DNA from: Akkermansiaceae bacterium
Lineage (GTDB): Bacteria; Verrucomicrobiota; Verrucomicrobiia; Verrucomicrobiales; Akkermansiaceae
DNA length: 52,501 bases
Direction of reading: 5' to 3'
Assembly: GCA_024233135.1 (NCBI GenBank)
Contig: JACKPZ010000024.1
Location: 1 to 52,501 of the forward strand
In this document: positions 27,249 to 36,375 of the stretch, in pieces
Numbering within the stretch: position 1 is the first letter of the stretch
Layout: the number at the start of each line of letters is the position of its first letter
Made by a program: the position numbers and the translations under genes
Notes under the pieces: generated by a model
Told to the model about the DNA's origin: nothing
The model's database searches: none
The model's input: the letters and a program-made list of their open reading frames with translations, nothing else

Positions 27249-27278
27249 ATGACAAACCTCTGCCACCGACCTTGGCAA
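27249..27278 (-). promoter_or_regulatory. Putative near-leaderless promoter of kdsD
   Basis: Minus strand: TTGCCA (27273-27278), 18 bases, TGTCAT (27249-27254, 4 of 6 matches to TATAAT), then 5 bases to the ATG. Transcription would start at or near the start codon, which fits the absence of a Shine-Dalgarno. Confidence 0.4.
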
Positions 27279-27348
27279 GCGCGGACCCCGGCCCGGATCT
27301 CGGGCTTTCGGCTCGCGTCCGGTCCCCATCGCGGGCATCCTCCTCCCC

Positions 27349-27912
27349 GTGAAAGCCCTGTTTCTCACCCTCGCCACCGCTCTTTCGGCCGTTCTTCCGG
27401 CTTCCGCCACCACCATCACCGTGGTGCCGATCTTCGAACCCCTCAGCCTGCACGGGACGGATGGTGACGACGTGATCTCCGACACCGGCGAGGCCTTGCA
27501 GGCCTGTGTGATGTCGCGCCCGATGGCCCTCACGGGCGCCTTTCCCGAGGTGCTCGTGGACTCCATCCGCAGTCCCCACCTGTTTCCTTCGAACAACCCG
27601 AACTACAAGGTCCAGGAGGCCAACCTGCTGGTGCTCTGCAACGTCGGCATTTCCGCGGAACTCGACGAGGAACGCCTCACCGTGCGCTTCGACGTCGCCC
27701 AGCTCGCGATCCCGGAGGACGTCGATCTCACTTCCCGTCAGATTCTCAAGCTGGCTTTCGTCGCGCTGCGCAAAACCCTGGAGGAATACCAGCGGCCCCA
27801 GACCGATCCGATCGAGGTGAGCCTCGTCATCGAAGGGGCGGAAGGCGACAAGTCGGGCCTGCGCGAACTCGGCGTGGTGTTCACCGTCGAGGGCGGGTCG
27901 AAGGAGGATTGA
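27349..27912 (+). CDS. Exported protein of unknown function
   Basis: 187 residues from a GTG at 27349, which begins a clear signal peptide (MKALFLTLATALSAVLPASA). The rest is mixed alpha/beta with one conspicuous block (RQILKLAFVALRKTLEEY) and an acidic C-terminus. I do not recognise a family; no catalytic motif, lipobox or second membrane segment is seen. It diverges from kdsD and lies 64 bases before pyrH, probably in the same direction of transcription. Likely periplasmic. Confidence 0.7.
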   Translation: MKALFLTLATALSAVLPASATTITVVPIFEPLSLHGTDGDDVISDTGEALQACVMSRPMALTGAFPEVLVDSIRSPHLFPSNNPNYKVQEANLLVLCNVGISAELDEERLTVRFDVAQLAIPEDVDLTSRQILKLAFVALRKTLEEYQRPQTDPIEVSLVIEGAEGDKSGLRELGVVFTVEGGSKED

Positions 27913-27976
27913 AACGTCAGGTTTTGCCTTTTCAACGCGGGGGGCTTGCCCTTGGATCTGTCAGCCATCCCCGCCC

Positions 27977-28714
27977 ATGAGTTCCTCGAACCGAGATCCC
28001 CGACCGTTCCGCCGCGCCATCCTGAAACTCAGTGGGGAGGCGCTCCGTGGAGCCGGTTCGAAGGACAACATCTCGCCGGAAATCGTCGACCGCATCGCCC
28101 GTGAGATCCGCGAGGCGGTGGACGGCGGCCTCCAGCTCGGAGTGGTCGTCGGCGGCGGGAATTTCTGGCGCGGCGCGAGCGCCTCGGCCCGCGGCATGGA
28201 CCGCGCGACGGCCGACTACGTGGGCATGCTGGCCACCGTGATGAACGCGCTGGCGCTCGAGGGCGCGCTCACCCACCACGGGGTGAAGTGCATCGTCCAG
28301 TCCGCCATCGAGATGAAAAACGTGGCGGAAACCTTCATCCGCCGCCGTGCCAAGGGGGCGCTCGCCGAGGGCCGGGTGGTCATCTTCGCCGCCGGCACTG
28401 GAAACCCGTTCTTTTCCACCGACACCACCGCTGCCCTGCGCGCGAACGAAATGGGCGCGGACGTGATCCTCAAGGCCACCCAGGTGGACGGCGTCTACAG
28501 CGCGGACCCGCGGAAGGACCCGAATGCCACCCGCTACGAGACGGTCACCTTCCACGAGTGCCTCTCCCAACGCCTCAACGTGATGGACGCCACCGCGTTC
28601 TCGCTCTGCATGGACAACCACATCCCGATCATCATTTTCGACCTCGGCCCCGAGGGCAACCTGTCCCACGCCCTGCGGGGCGAGCAGATCGGCACACTCG
28701 TCCACGGGGAATAA
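27977..28714 (+). CDS. pyrH: UMP kinase
   Basis: 245 residues, the normal length. Amino acid kinase fold with AILKLSGEAL at the start, the GGGNFWRG loop, MLATVMNALALEGAL and the C-terminal FAAGTGNPFFSTDTTAALRA and KATQVDGVYSADPRKDP nucleotide-binding segments. It phosphorylates UMP to UDP with ATP in the cytoplasm and is hexameric in bacteria. It is 37 bases before frr, the usual pyrH-frr pair, although rpsB and tsf are not next to it here. No Shine-Dalgarno is seen before the ATG. Confidence 0.97.
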   Translation: MSSSNRDPRPFRRAILKLSGEALRGAGSKDNISPEIVDRIAREIREAVDGGLQLGVVVGGGNFWRGASASARGMDRATADYVGMLATVMNALALEGALTHHGVKCIVQSAIEMKNVAETFIRRRAKGALAEGRVVIFAAGTGNPFFSTDTTAALRANEMGADVILKATQVDGVYSADPRKDPNATRYETVTFHECLSQRLNVMDATAFSLCMDNHIPIIIFDLGPEGNLSHALRGEQIGTLVHGE

Positions 28715-28751
28715 CCCGTCCTTTCATACGCAATCCCAACCATCAGCCGCC

Positions 28752-29318
28752 ATGGACCCCGACGAAACGATCCTTGAAACGGAAGACGCCATGAACAAGT
28801 GCGTCGAGTATCTCATCCACGAGTTCGCCAGCGTGCGGACCGGCAAGGCCAGCCCGGCGCTGATCGAGAATCTCGACGTCCACGTTCCATCCTACGGCAC
28901 GACGAGCAAGCTCAAGGGCCTCGCCGTCATCAGCGTGCCGGAGCCGCGGATGCTGATGGTGCAGCCCTTCGACCCCTCGACGACGCGGGATATCGAGCGC
29001 GCCATCCGCGAGTCGAAGCTCGGCCTCAACCCGGCCGCCGCCGACCGCTCGCTGCGCGTGCCGATCCCCGAACTCTCCGAGGAACGCCGCCGCGAGATGG
29101 TGAAACTCATCAAGCAGCTCGCCGAGGAGGCCAAGGTGCGCCTCCGCGCCGCCCGCAAGGACGGCATGGACGCCGCCAAGAAGATGAAGGCCGAGAACAT
29201 CGTCAACGAGGACCAGCAGAAGGACCTCGAAAGCGAGATCCAGGACCTCACCAACAAATATACCAAGAAGGTCGACGAACACGCCGTCGCCAAGGAAGCC
29301 GACCTGATGAAGGTCTGA
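28752..29318 (+). CDS. frr: Ribosome recycling factor
   Basis: 188 residues (usual about 185). It has the three-helix bundle signatures: FASVRTGKASPALIENLDV, YGTTSKLKGLAVISVPEPR, MLMVQPFDPSTTRDIERAI, then LSEERRREMVKLIKQLAEEAK and a C-terminal KYTKKVDEHAVAKEADLMKV. It splits the post-termination ribosome together with EF-G. It is co-directional with pyrH and probably co-transcribed. A weak 5-bp hairpin (GCTTC/GAAGC) follows, without a T-run, so termination after frr is unclear. Confidence 0.97.
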   Translation: MDPDETILETEDAMNKCVEYLIHEFASVRTGKASPALIENLDVHVPSYGTTSKLKGLAVISVPEPRMLMVQPFDPSTTRDIERAIRESKLGLNPAAADRSLRVPIPELSEERRREMVKLIKQLAEEAKVRLRAARKDGMDAAKKMKAENIVNEDQQKDLESEIQDLTNKYTKKVDEHAVAKEADLMKV

Positions 29319-29384
29319 CCGCGCGCGGGAGTGGCCGCCGCATTTCCTGCTTCTAACGAAGCGGAAACATGATTTCATCTCCCC

Positions 29385-32198
29385 ATGCCGGGCAAAGGCG
29401 GGGATTGGGAACTCGATGCGTTGCGGGCTCGGCTCGATGCGCTGGAACAGCGCTTCGGCGAAGAGACCGAGGCGATCCGCGAGCGCATCCGCTCCCTCGA
29501 AGAGAGGAGGACGGGAGAGGCACCGGACACGGATCTTTCACCGCGGGTCACGGCGCCGGAGAAACCGGAACCTGCCGTGGAGCCGGTGCCCGCAGGACCG
29601 CCGCCGTTGCCACCGATGGAAACGGCGCGGACGGAGGAAGTGCCGGAAATCGTCTTCCCTCCGGAGCCGGAAGAAGCGGATGGCTCCTTCGAGTTGCGCT
29701 TCGGCCGGGTGTGGTTGGTGCGGATCGGCATCGCACTGTTGGTGACCGGGTTGGTTTTGTTAGGAAACTACGCCTATCGCAACTGGATCCGCGACCTGCC
29801 GGCGGGCGTGCGGCTCGGCGCCTTGTATCTTTGCGCGCTGGCATTGGCGGAAACCGGACGCCGTCTGGCGAAACGGGACAACCTGCGCGCGTTCGGCGAG
29901 GTGGTGATGGCCGGCGGACTTTCGTTTTTCTACTACTGCACCTTCGCCGCCCACCATGTCCCGCGGCTGCGGGTGGTCGAGAGCCCGGTGCTGGCCGCGC
30001 TGCTGCTGGCGCTCGCCGCGGCGGGGATCGCCGCCGTTTCGTGGCTGCGGCGGGCGAAGGGCACGGCGGTGCTGGGCATCGTGCTCGCCTCATACGCGGT
30101 GATGCTGCAGCCGATCGGTTGGATGTCGTGTTTCTCGGCGCTGGTTCTGGCGGCGATGGGATTGTTTTTCGCGACTCGCCCCGGCTGGAACGTGCCGGGA
30201 TGGGTGTCCTTGCTGGCGAGTTACGGGTCCTTTGTCGGCTGGCAGTTTCTCGGTGCGGCGAGCGGCCGGGTGGGGGAACCGGTGCTGTGGTTCCTCCCTT
30301 TCGTGTGGCTCATGTTCGCGCTGCCGGCCATCACCGGGCGCTTCCGCGAGGCGATGGAAGACCGCGCTCGAGCATGGTTCACCGGCGTGAACAACGGCTT
30401 GTTCTTCCTGCTCTATTCCGGCTCCTGGCTGTCGCGCCATGGCGACGGCCGCTACTGGCTGGTGGCCGCCGTCATCGGTGCCGTCTGGCTTGCCTGCGGG
30501 GTGCTGGGACGCCGCCGGTCCGAGGTGGCGGGCGGCACGAACGTCGCGCAGGGACTCGCCTGCCTGAGTCTCGCGATCGTGTTGAAACTCGACGGTTGGC
30601 ACCTGGGTCTGGCGTTGGCCGGCGAGGCGCTCGCGCTGTCGATCGCCTTCGCACGTTTCCGCGGGCGCAGCGAGCTGGCCTTCGCGCTGCTCGCCGGGCT
30701 GTGTTCCACCGCGATCCAATGCGGAGCGTTCACCATCCCCGCGGAGTGGAACATGGTGCCTGCTTGGTCCGGCGCCTTGGCCGCGGTGGTGCTCGCAGGC
30801 GCCTCGTTCGCGACATGGATCGGCGTCCCGAGGTCGGACGAGTTGAAACGGGATGGCGCCCGGGTGATCGCGGCGTTTCTTTTCTTGGGCTCGATGGTCT
30901 CGCTCGTCATCGGCTGGGGTGGCCGGCTCGATCCCGAGTGGCGGGCCTGCTCGATGCTGGCGGTCTCGACGGCGATGGCGGGACTTTCCTTCGGCATCGA
31001 CCGCAGGCGTCGCTGGGAGGAACCGGCCTACGGAGCGCTTGGACTGCTGGTCGTTTCCTGCGCGTTGATGATGCCGCCGGACACGTGGTCGCTGCTGCCT
31101 TCGCTCGTTTCGGTCGGCTTGGCGGTCTCGTCGTGCATGGTCTGGCGCTACCTCCGCCGGGGCGCGGAACTTCCGCCGCCCGCATGGCTGGGAATCATGG
31201 GATCATCGGTGCTCACCGCCTTCGCCGTGTGGATCGCGGTGATCCGCGGCGATGGATCCGCCACCGCCGAGGCGCTCGGATTGTGCGGCGGTGGAGTCGC
31301 GATGATCGTGCTGGGCTTGCTGACCCGTTGCGGTCCGATGGCTCCTTCCGGCGCGGCGCTGGGGCTCGCCGCGTCCTTCCGCTGGATCTCCGGCAGACCG
31401 GAGGGCGATTCTGGTTTCCTGATCGTGGCCGGCGTCCTTGCGATGGCGGCCCTATGTCTGGTCCCGGGATTCGTCCGGCGGATCGTGATGCCCTCGCTGG
31501 CCATGCACGTGAGCATCCTGCGTCTCGCGTTTTCGTTCGCGTGGTTGTTCGCATGGATGATCTCGTCGCCCGGTCACTGGGGCGAGTGGATGGCGCTGTC
31601 TTCCGCCGCCTGCCTGCTCGCGGCCAGACCGTGGAAACGGAGGCCGCCGATCGAAGCTTTCCTCTATCTGGCGCTCGGCGCGGCGTGGTGGATGTTCTCC
31701 GTCGCCGACCGGCCGGAGACTTCCGCGCCGGCGGGCTGGGCGGTGGTGGTCGCCTGCGTCACGCTGCTGTGGACGCTCGGTGGCTGGGCAGGACCGAGGG
31801 TGAAAACGCCCGTCGCATGGATGACCGTCGTGGCTCTGGTGGTCTGGACGACACGCGCCACGGTGGTGGCCTTCGACGGATGGAAACCGATCGCGGTTTC
31901 ATGGACGTTGCTAGGCTTTCTGCTCGTCAGCGCCGGATTGGTGGCTCGGCTGTTGCCCCTGCGGATGGGTGGATTCGTCGTGCTCGGAGCGGCCTTGCTG
32001 CGGGTATTCGCGGTGGATGTGTGGGATTTCAACGCCTTCCTGCGCGTCGTCGCCTTCCTCGTGCTCGGTGTCGCGCTGCTGCTACTCGGTTTGTTCTATC
32101 ACCGCTTCGCTCCGGTGCTGAAGTCGCTGTTCGAAGACGAGCGCCGCGAGAACCTCAGCGGGGAAACCCGGAACTCATCGAGTCCCAACGTTCCTTGA
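29385..32198 (+). CDS. DUF2339 polytopic membrane protein
   Basis: 937 residues. The first 45 or so form a short coiled coil (LDALRARLDALEQRFGEE), followed by a Pro/Glu-rich linker, then FELRFGRVWLVRIGIALLVTG, the typical DUF2339 entry. From residue about 105 to the end it is a series of more than twenty hydrophobic segments. DUF2339 proteins are inner-membrane proteins of unknown function. A long overlapping frame starting at 29369 is an out-of-frame shadow. The last 44 bases overlap the convergent kinase gene. Confidence 0.88.
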   Translation: MPGKGGDWELDALRARLDALEQRFGEETEAIRERIRSLEERRTGEAPDTDLSPRVTAPEKPEPAVEPVPAGPPPLPPMETARTEEVPEIVFPPEPEEADGSFELRFGRVWLVRIGIALLVTGLVLLGNYAYRNWIRDLPAGVRLGALYLCALALAETGRRLAKRDNLRAFGEVVMAGGLSFFYYCTFAAHHVPRLRVVESPVLAALLLALAAAGIAAVSWLRRAKGTAVLGIVLASYAVMLQPIGWMSCFSALVLAAMGLFFATRPGWNVPGWVSLLASYGSFVGWQFLGAASGRVGEPVLWFLPFVWLMFALPAITGRFREAMEDRARAWFTGVNNGLFFLLYSGSWLSRHGDGRYWLVAAVIGAVWLACGVLGRRRSEVAGGTNVAQGLACLSLAIVLKLDGWHLGLALAGEALALSIAFARFRGRSELAFALLAGLCSTAIQCGAFTIPAEWNMVPAWSGALAAVVLAGASFATWIGVPRSDELKRDGARVIAAFLFLGSMVSLVIGWGGRLDPEWRACSMLAVSTAMAGLSFGIDRRRRWEEPAYGALGLLVVSCALMMPPDTWSLLPSLVSVGLAVSSCMVWRYLRRGAELPPPAWLGIMGSSVLTAFAVWIAVIRGDGSATAEALGLCGGGVAMIVLGLLTRCGPMAPSGAALGLAASFRWISGRPEGDSGFLIVAGVLAMAALCLVPGFVRRIVMPSLAMHVSILRLAFSFAWLFAWMISSPGHWGEWMALSSAACLLAARPWKRRPPIEAFLYLALGAAWWMFSVADRPETSAPAGWAVVVACVTLLWTLGGWAGPRVKTPVAWMTVVALVVWTTRATVVAFDGWKPIAVSWTLLGFLLVSAGLVARLLPLRMGGFVVLGAALLRVFAVDVWDFNAFLRVVAFLVLGVALLLLGLFYHRFAPVLKSLFEDERRENLSGETRNSSSPNVP

Positions 32199-34521
32199 AC
32201 GAATCGCTCCCTTGGGAGAGCGTAGCCGCGGCGGTGGCCGCACGATCGCGGTTGCCGACGAGCCAGTCGAAGGCGATCGCGCACTCGTGCCGGCGCAGCC
32301 GCTCCAGCTCGCTGCCCGGGTTCTTGACGAGCTCCCGGTGCAGGGCGATGAGCGCGTCCGCCGGGAAGGCGTCCCAGCCGCACATGCGAGTGCTGCCATC
32401 AGCCAGCTTGACCTCGATCTCTCCGGGTTTCACGCACGAGACCATCTTCGCCTTCGTGTGGTCCGTCAGCTCGATGTCGGTCTCCAACGGTGACTTCTGA
32501 AGATCGTGCTCAAGATCGGATAGAAAGTTGAGCGCGGATTCCTCCATGGCGAGCAGGGACGGCCTCGTGCCCGCGGGCAGCGCTTCGGCCGCGTCCGACT
32601 TGAGGAGGGAAACCACCTCGGCGAAACGGTACTGCGACGTCATCTCGCTGATCCGCGCGAGCAACTCGTCGGTGGAGGCGGCGGGCCGGGCCGGTGCTTC
32701 GTTTTTGTGATCCGGAGAGGTTTCCAGCAGCTTGGCGTGGCGCGCGATGTCGAGTTGCCACGCCCGCACGTTGAACCTCGCACGGCCGCGGGTCCGCAGG
32801 GTGGCGAGCACCGCGTTGAGTTCGTTGGTGGTTTGCTCGCAGGCTTCCGGGGAGGCCGGAAGGTTCTCAAACAACGGACCGGCGAGTGCCTTGCGATCGG
32901 CCAGGTAGTCGCCGGCGATGCGCTGATAGACGCGCAGCCAGTCCTCGCCCGCGCCGGTCTCCGCATCGCGGGCGGCGGTGAAACATTTCGCAGCCTGGTC
33001 CAGCAACCCTTGTTCCCAGTTCTTGAGCCCGGCGATCATGTTGCCGACGACGAATCCGGGACCGGATCCGGATTTCATCGCGGGCAGCGGTTTCAACTGG
33101 TGGATGCGCTCCAACGATTTGACCAGTTCGCGGCCGATGCCCGGCGTGCCTTCGGGCACGGACCCGGCGTGCTCCACGGCTTCGCGGGCGTATCCACGGG
33201 CGACCTTCGGATTGCCATCGAGAAACCCCGCGAGGGTCGCCTCGACACCCGCCCAGGTGCGGGTGGGTTCCTGGACCTTCGGATTGCGGAGCAGATCCAT
33301 GAAACGCGCGGCGGCCGTTCCATACTCGCCGGATTCGACGGCGGCGCGGGCCTCGCGGTAGTTGCGGGCGATGTCCGACGACCCGTTGTCCACCACCGGC
33401 GGAGCGACCACCTCGGTATCCGTCTGGACCACCGGCTGCGGCGGGTCGGCCGGCTTGCGGTTGGCGAGCCAGACGCCGCCGACGCCGAGGACGGCGATCG
33501 CCGCGACCCCCACGGCGAGGGCCTTGCGCTCGCGGCGCTTGCGGGCGGCCCTGAGTTTCGACTTCGACTCCGGCGGACGCGCGGTCCCAGCCTTGAGGTG
33601 GGCGAGCGCGGTTTCGAGCTTGGAAATCAGCTCTCCGTAGTCGGAAAACCGATCGCCGGGCATGTAGGCCATCGACTTGTTGACCAGCCGGCAGGTTTCC
33701 GCCGAGATCGTGGGATCGACGTCCTCAAGCCGCTTCACATGGCGCTTCTTCTCGCGCAGGATGTCGGTGGCCATCGACTCCTCGTTGCACGACGGCACGC
33801 CGGACAAGGCATGATAGAGAGTCGCGCCGAATGCATAGATGTCCGAGCGGAAATCCTCGGCCAGACCCTCGATCGTCTCGGGCGGCACGTAGTAGGGGGT
33901 CGCCCACAGCTCGGTGGCTGTCGCGGTGCCTCCCTGGGTGACGAGCGCGAGACCGAAATCGACGAGTTTCGCGTGGCCATCCGAGTCGAGCAGGATGTTG
34001 CCGGGTTTCACGTCGCGGTGGATCAGGCCCGCCAGGTGGGCGGCCTGGAGCCCCTGGGCCACCTCGATGGCGATCGGCAGCATCTCCTTCTCCGGAATTT
34101 TCCCCCGCTCGCGGATCTGGCGCTCGAAATGCCCGCCCGGTACGAGTTCCATCGCGATATAGAAGCGCCCGAAGGCCCGGCCGGTGGTGAAAACGCGCAC
34201 GATATGCGGATGGCTCAGCGACGCGGTGATGCGCGCCTCCTCCTCGAACGCCGCGATCCGTCGTTCGTCCGCGGAAAACTCCTCGCTGAGGATTTTCAAC
34301 GCCACCTCGCGGTCGAGCGTGTTGTCGTGGGCCACGAACACCATGCTCATGCCGCCGATCGCATGGCGGCGCGTCAGCGTGTAGGGCCCGAACTCGCGTT
34401 TCACCCGCGTGTGCTTGCCGCAGTTCGGGCACGCGACGTTCGAGAACGGTGCGACCGCCGTGACATCCATCGGCCCGCCACACGAATGGCAGTAGGCGAT
34501 GGTACGGTCGTCTTCGGGCAT
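32155..34521 (-). CDS. Zinc-ribbon transmembrane Ser/Thr protein kinase
   Basis: 788 residues. A zinc ribbon (Cys11/Cys14 and Cys31/Cys34) precedes a Hanks-type kinase domain: a degenerate Gly-rich loop (AIGGMSMVFVAHD), VALKIL with Lys76, HRDVKPGN (168-173) and DFG (188-190), then ATPYYVPPE. A basic stretch and one membrane helix (about 334-353) separate it from a 430-residue C-terminal part with helical, TPR-like repeats (ARAAVESGEYGTAAARFMDLL), probably outside the cytoplasm, where it could sense a ligand. Kinase motifs are complete, so it should be active. It diverges from the TPR lipoprotein, and its last 44 bases overlap the DUF2339 gene. Confidence 0.92.
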   Translation of the reverse strand: MPEDDRTIAYCHSCGGPMDVTAVAPFSNVACPNCGKHTRVKREFGPYTLTRRHAIGGMSMVFVAHDNTLDREVALKILSEEFSADERRIAAFEEEARITASLSHPHIVRVFTTGRAFGRFYIAMELVPGGHFERQIRERGKIPEKEMLPIAIEVAQGLQAAHLAGLIHRDVKPGNILLDSDGHAKLVDFGLALVTQGGTATATELWATPYYVPPETIEGLAEDFRSDIYAFGATLYHALSGVPSCNEESMATDILREKKRHVKRLEDVDPTISAETCRLVNKSMAYMPGDRFSDYGELISKLETALAHLKAGTARPPESKSKLRAARKRRERKALAVGVAAIAVLGVGGVWLANRKPADPPQPVVQTDTEVVAPPVVDNGSSDIARNYREARAAVESGEYGTAAARFMDLLRNPKVQEPTRTWAGVEATLAGFLDGNPKVARGYAREAVEHAGSVPEGTPGIGRELVKSLERIHQLKPLPAMKSGSGPGFVVGNMIAGLKNWEQGLLDQAAKCFTAARDAETGAGEDWLRVYQRIAGDYLADRKALAGPLFENLPASPEACEQTTNELNAVLATLRTRGRARFNVRAWQLDIARHAKLLETSPDHKNEAPARPAASTDELLARISEMTSQYRFAEVVSLLKSDAAEALPAGTRPSLLAMEESALNFLSDLEHDLQKSPLETDIELTDHTKAKMVSCVKPGEIEVKLADGSTRMCGWDAFPADALIALHRELVKNPGSELERLRRHECAIAFDWLVGNRDRAATAAATLSQGSDSFKERWDSMSSGFPR

Positions 34522-34593
34522 GGCGGAGGTTAGGGAAACGTTCTACACGCTGCAAACCGGAAACTTTCGGGCGGGTTGCGGAATTCGCCCGGA

Positions 34594-34622
34594 TTGACAG
34601 CGGGCGGGGGGATTGGCAGAAC
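34594..34622 (+). promoter_or_regulatory. Putative near-leaderless promoter of the TPR lipoprotein
   Basis: A perfect TTGACA (34594-34599), a 17-base spacer and CAGAAC (34617-34622, weak -10), with 6 bases between it and the GTG at 34629. The transcript would begin at about the start codon. Confidence 0.5.
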
Positions 34623-34628
34623 GCGATT

Positions 34629-35408
34629 GTGAAAATCCGCGTATTCATCTGGGTCCCGGCGGCCATCGCACTTCTCGTTTCCTGTGGGGAAAAGGACAAG
34701 CACATCGTTCATGAGGACGGCACCGCGCCTGCCCGGAAAACCACGGCTCCGGACGTCCCCGGTGGGGATGCGGGCGATCGCGCCCATCAGCGGGCACTTC
34801 GCGATGAGGCTCGAGCCCGCGCCAAGGAGTTCGACCGGCGGATGGATGCCGCGCGGATGAGCTTCGGGCAAAAGGAGGTCCCTGCCGCTCTCGCGGAACT
34901 CGACGAGGCGGTGGAGATCGATCCCGACAGCGCGACGTTGTTCAATCTCCGGGGCTCCTGCCACGTCGAGCTGCGGGACTTCGAGAGCGCCCTCGCGGAC
35001 TTCCGGAAAGCCGCCGGGCGGAATCCCCAGAATCCGTCGATCCGTTTCAACATCGCGGAGGTCTTGTTCGTGACGAAGCGCTGGGAGGAGTCGCTGGCGG
35101 GGTTCGAGAAAATCCGGAACGAACTGACGGACCCGACCCTCGCCGCACTCGTCGATTTCAAGATCCTGCTGTGCAACGAGGCGCTCGGCCGCAGCGAGGA
35201 ATTCCAGGCCGGCATGCTTGCTAGACAACACGATGAGGATGGCCCGTCGCGATATTTCACCCGCGCGGCCGGCGCCTATCATGCGAACGTGCCCGATGAG
35301 GCGCGGAAACAGTTGACGGCTGCGAAACGACATTTCCCGGATCCGGCGACGCTCGCGCCATGGTTGGACACCCTGGTGGAGTTCGGGTGGCTGGCCGAGT
35401 TCCCCTGA
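34629..35408 (+). CDS. TPR-repeat lipoprotein
   Basis: 259 residues from a GTG at 34629. The signal peptide ends in a lipobox (ALLVSC, Cys19), so it should be lipid-anchored. After a short linker come tandem TPR-type helices: KEVPAALAELDEAVEIDPDS, LFNLRGSCHVELRDFESALAD, RKAAGRNPQNPSIRFNIAEVL and KRWEESLAGFEKI. These mediate protein contacts; the partner is unknown. It diverges from the kinase gene, whose C-terminal part is also helical-repeat-like, and lies one base before the pseudouridine synthase, so the latter pair is probably an operon. Confidence 0.82.
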   Translation: MKIRVFIWVPAAIALLVSCGEKDKHIVHEDGTAPARKTTAPDVPGGDAGDRAHQRALRDEARARAKEFDRRMDAARMSFGQKEVPAALAELDEAVEIDPDSATLFNLRGSCHVELRDFESALADFRKAAGRNPQNPSIRFNIAEVLFVTKRWEESLAGFEKIRNELTDPTLAALVDFKILLCNEALGRSEEFQAGMLARQHDEDGPSRYFTRAAGAYHANVPDEARKQLTAAKRHFPDPATLAPWLDTLVEFGWLAEFP

Positions 35409-35409
35409 C

Positions 35410-36372
35410 TTGAAACTTGCCGCCTCTCCACCGCGCCGGGAGACTCCGCCCGTGGAAATCGCCGTCGAGGACAACAGCGGGGCGCGGCTCGACGCGTGGC
35501 TCGCGTCGAAGCTGCCGGACCTTTCGCGCTCGCGCATCCAGACACTCATCCGCGAGCAATACATCCTCGTCGACGGCGAACCTGCCAAGCCGCGCGACGC
35601 GGTGAAATCGGGCTCCACCGTTTCCATCGCCCTGCCCGAGGCGGTGCCCGCCGAAGCGGCGCCGCAGGACATCCCGATCGACGTGATGTATGAGGACGAC
35701 GACCTGCTCGTGCTCAACAAGGCGCCCGGCATGGTCGTGCACCCCGCCCCGGGAAACCCGGACGGCACGCTGGTCAACGCGCTGCTCCACCATTGCCAAG
35801 GCAAGCTCTCCGGCATCGGCGGGGTCGAGCGGCCGGGCATCGTCCACCGGCTCGACAAGGACACGTCCGGCTGCATGGTCGTGGCGAAATCCGACGTCGC
35901 CCACCAATCGCTCGTCACCCAGTTCTCCGAGCGGAGCACGATGGAGAAGATCTATCTGGCCGTCACCGCGGGTCTGCCGAAACCGGACGCGGACACCGTC
36001 TTCACCCACATCGGCCGACACCCGGTGAACCGCCAGAAGATGGCCGTCGTCAACCCGCCCGGAGGCAAACCGGCCATCACCGACTACGAGGTGCTCGCCA
36101 CCGATGCGTCCACCGGCACGGCGCTCGTCCTCTGCCACCTGCACACCGGCCGTACCCACCAGATCCGCGTGCACATGCACCACAAGGGCGCGCCGCTGGT
36201 GGGCGATCCGATCTACGGCAAGCCATCGAAACAAGCCGCCGGCCTGCCCCAGCGGCTCATGCTCCACGCGTGGAAACTCAGTTTCGACCACCCGGTGGGC
36301 GGGCGGAAACTCGCATTCGAGTCGCCGGTGCCCGACGAGTTTTCTCCTTGGATGGAGATGTGGAACCGTTAG
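35410..36372 (+). CDS. RluA-family pseudouridine synthase (RluD-like)
   Basis: 320 residues from a TTG at 35410, one base after the preceding stop; no ATG precedes the S4 domain. An S4 RNA-binding domain (LDAWLASKLPDLSRSRIQTLIRE) is followed by the synthase domain with the catalytic HRLDKDTSGCMVVAK (Asp in RLDKDT), VHPAPGNPDGTLVNALL and HTGRTHQIRVHMHH. It isomerises uridine in rRNA; RluD-type positions in 23S rRNA are likely but not proven. It converges on the GH110 gene with a 3-base gap and no terminator between. Confidence 0.92.
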   Translation: MKLAASPPRRETPPVEIAVEDNSGARLDAWLASKLPDLSRSRIQTLIREQYILVDGEPAKPRDAVKSGSTVSIALPEAVPAEAAPQDIPIDVMYEDDDLLVLNKAPGMVVHPAPGNPDGTLVNALLHHCQGKLSGIGGVERPGIVHRLDKDTSGCMVVAKSDVAHQSLVTQFSERSTMEKIYLAVTAGLPKPDADTVFTHIGRHPVNRQKMAVVNPPGGKPAITDYEVLATDASTGTALVLCHLHTGRTHQIRVHMHHKGAPLVGDPIYGKPSKQAAGLPQRLMLHAWKLSFDHPVGGRKLAFESPVPDEFSPWMEMWNR

Positions 36373-36375
36373 ATA

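Noticed and set aside
29369..32500. 1,043-codon plus-strand frame overlapping the DUF2339 gene
   Set aside because: It is offset from the DUF2339 frame, is Arg/Gly-rich without membrane segments, and runs through the kinase gene on the other strand.
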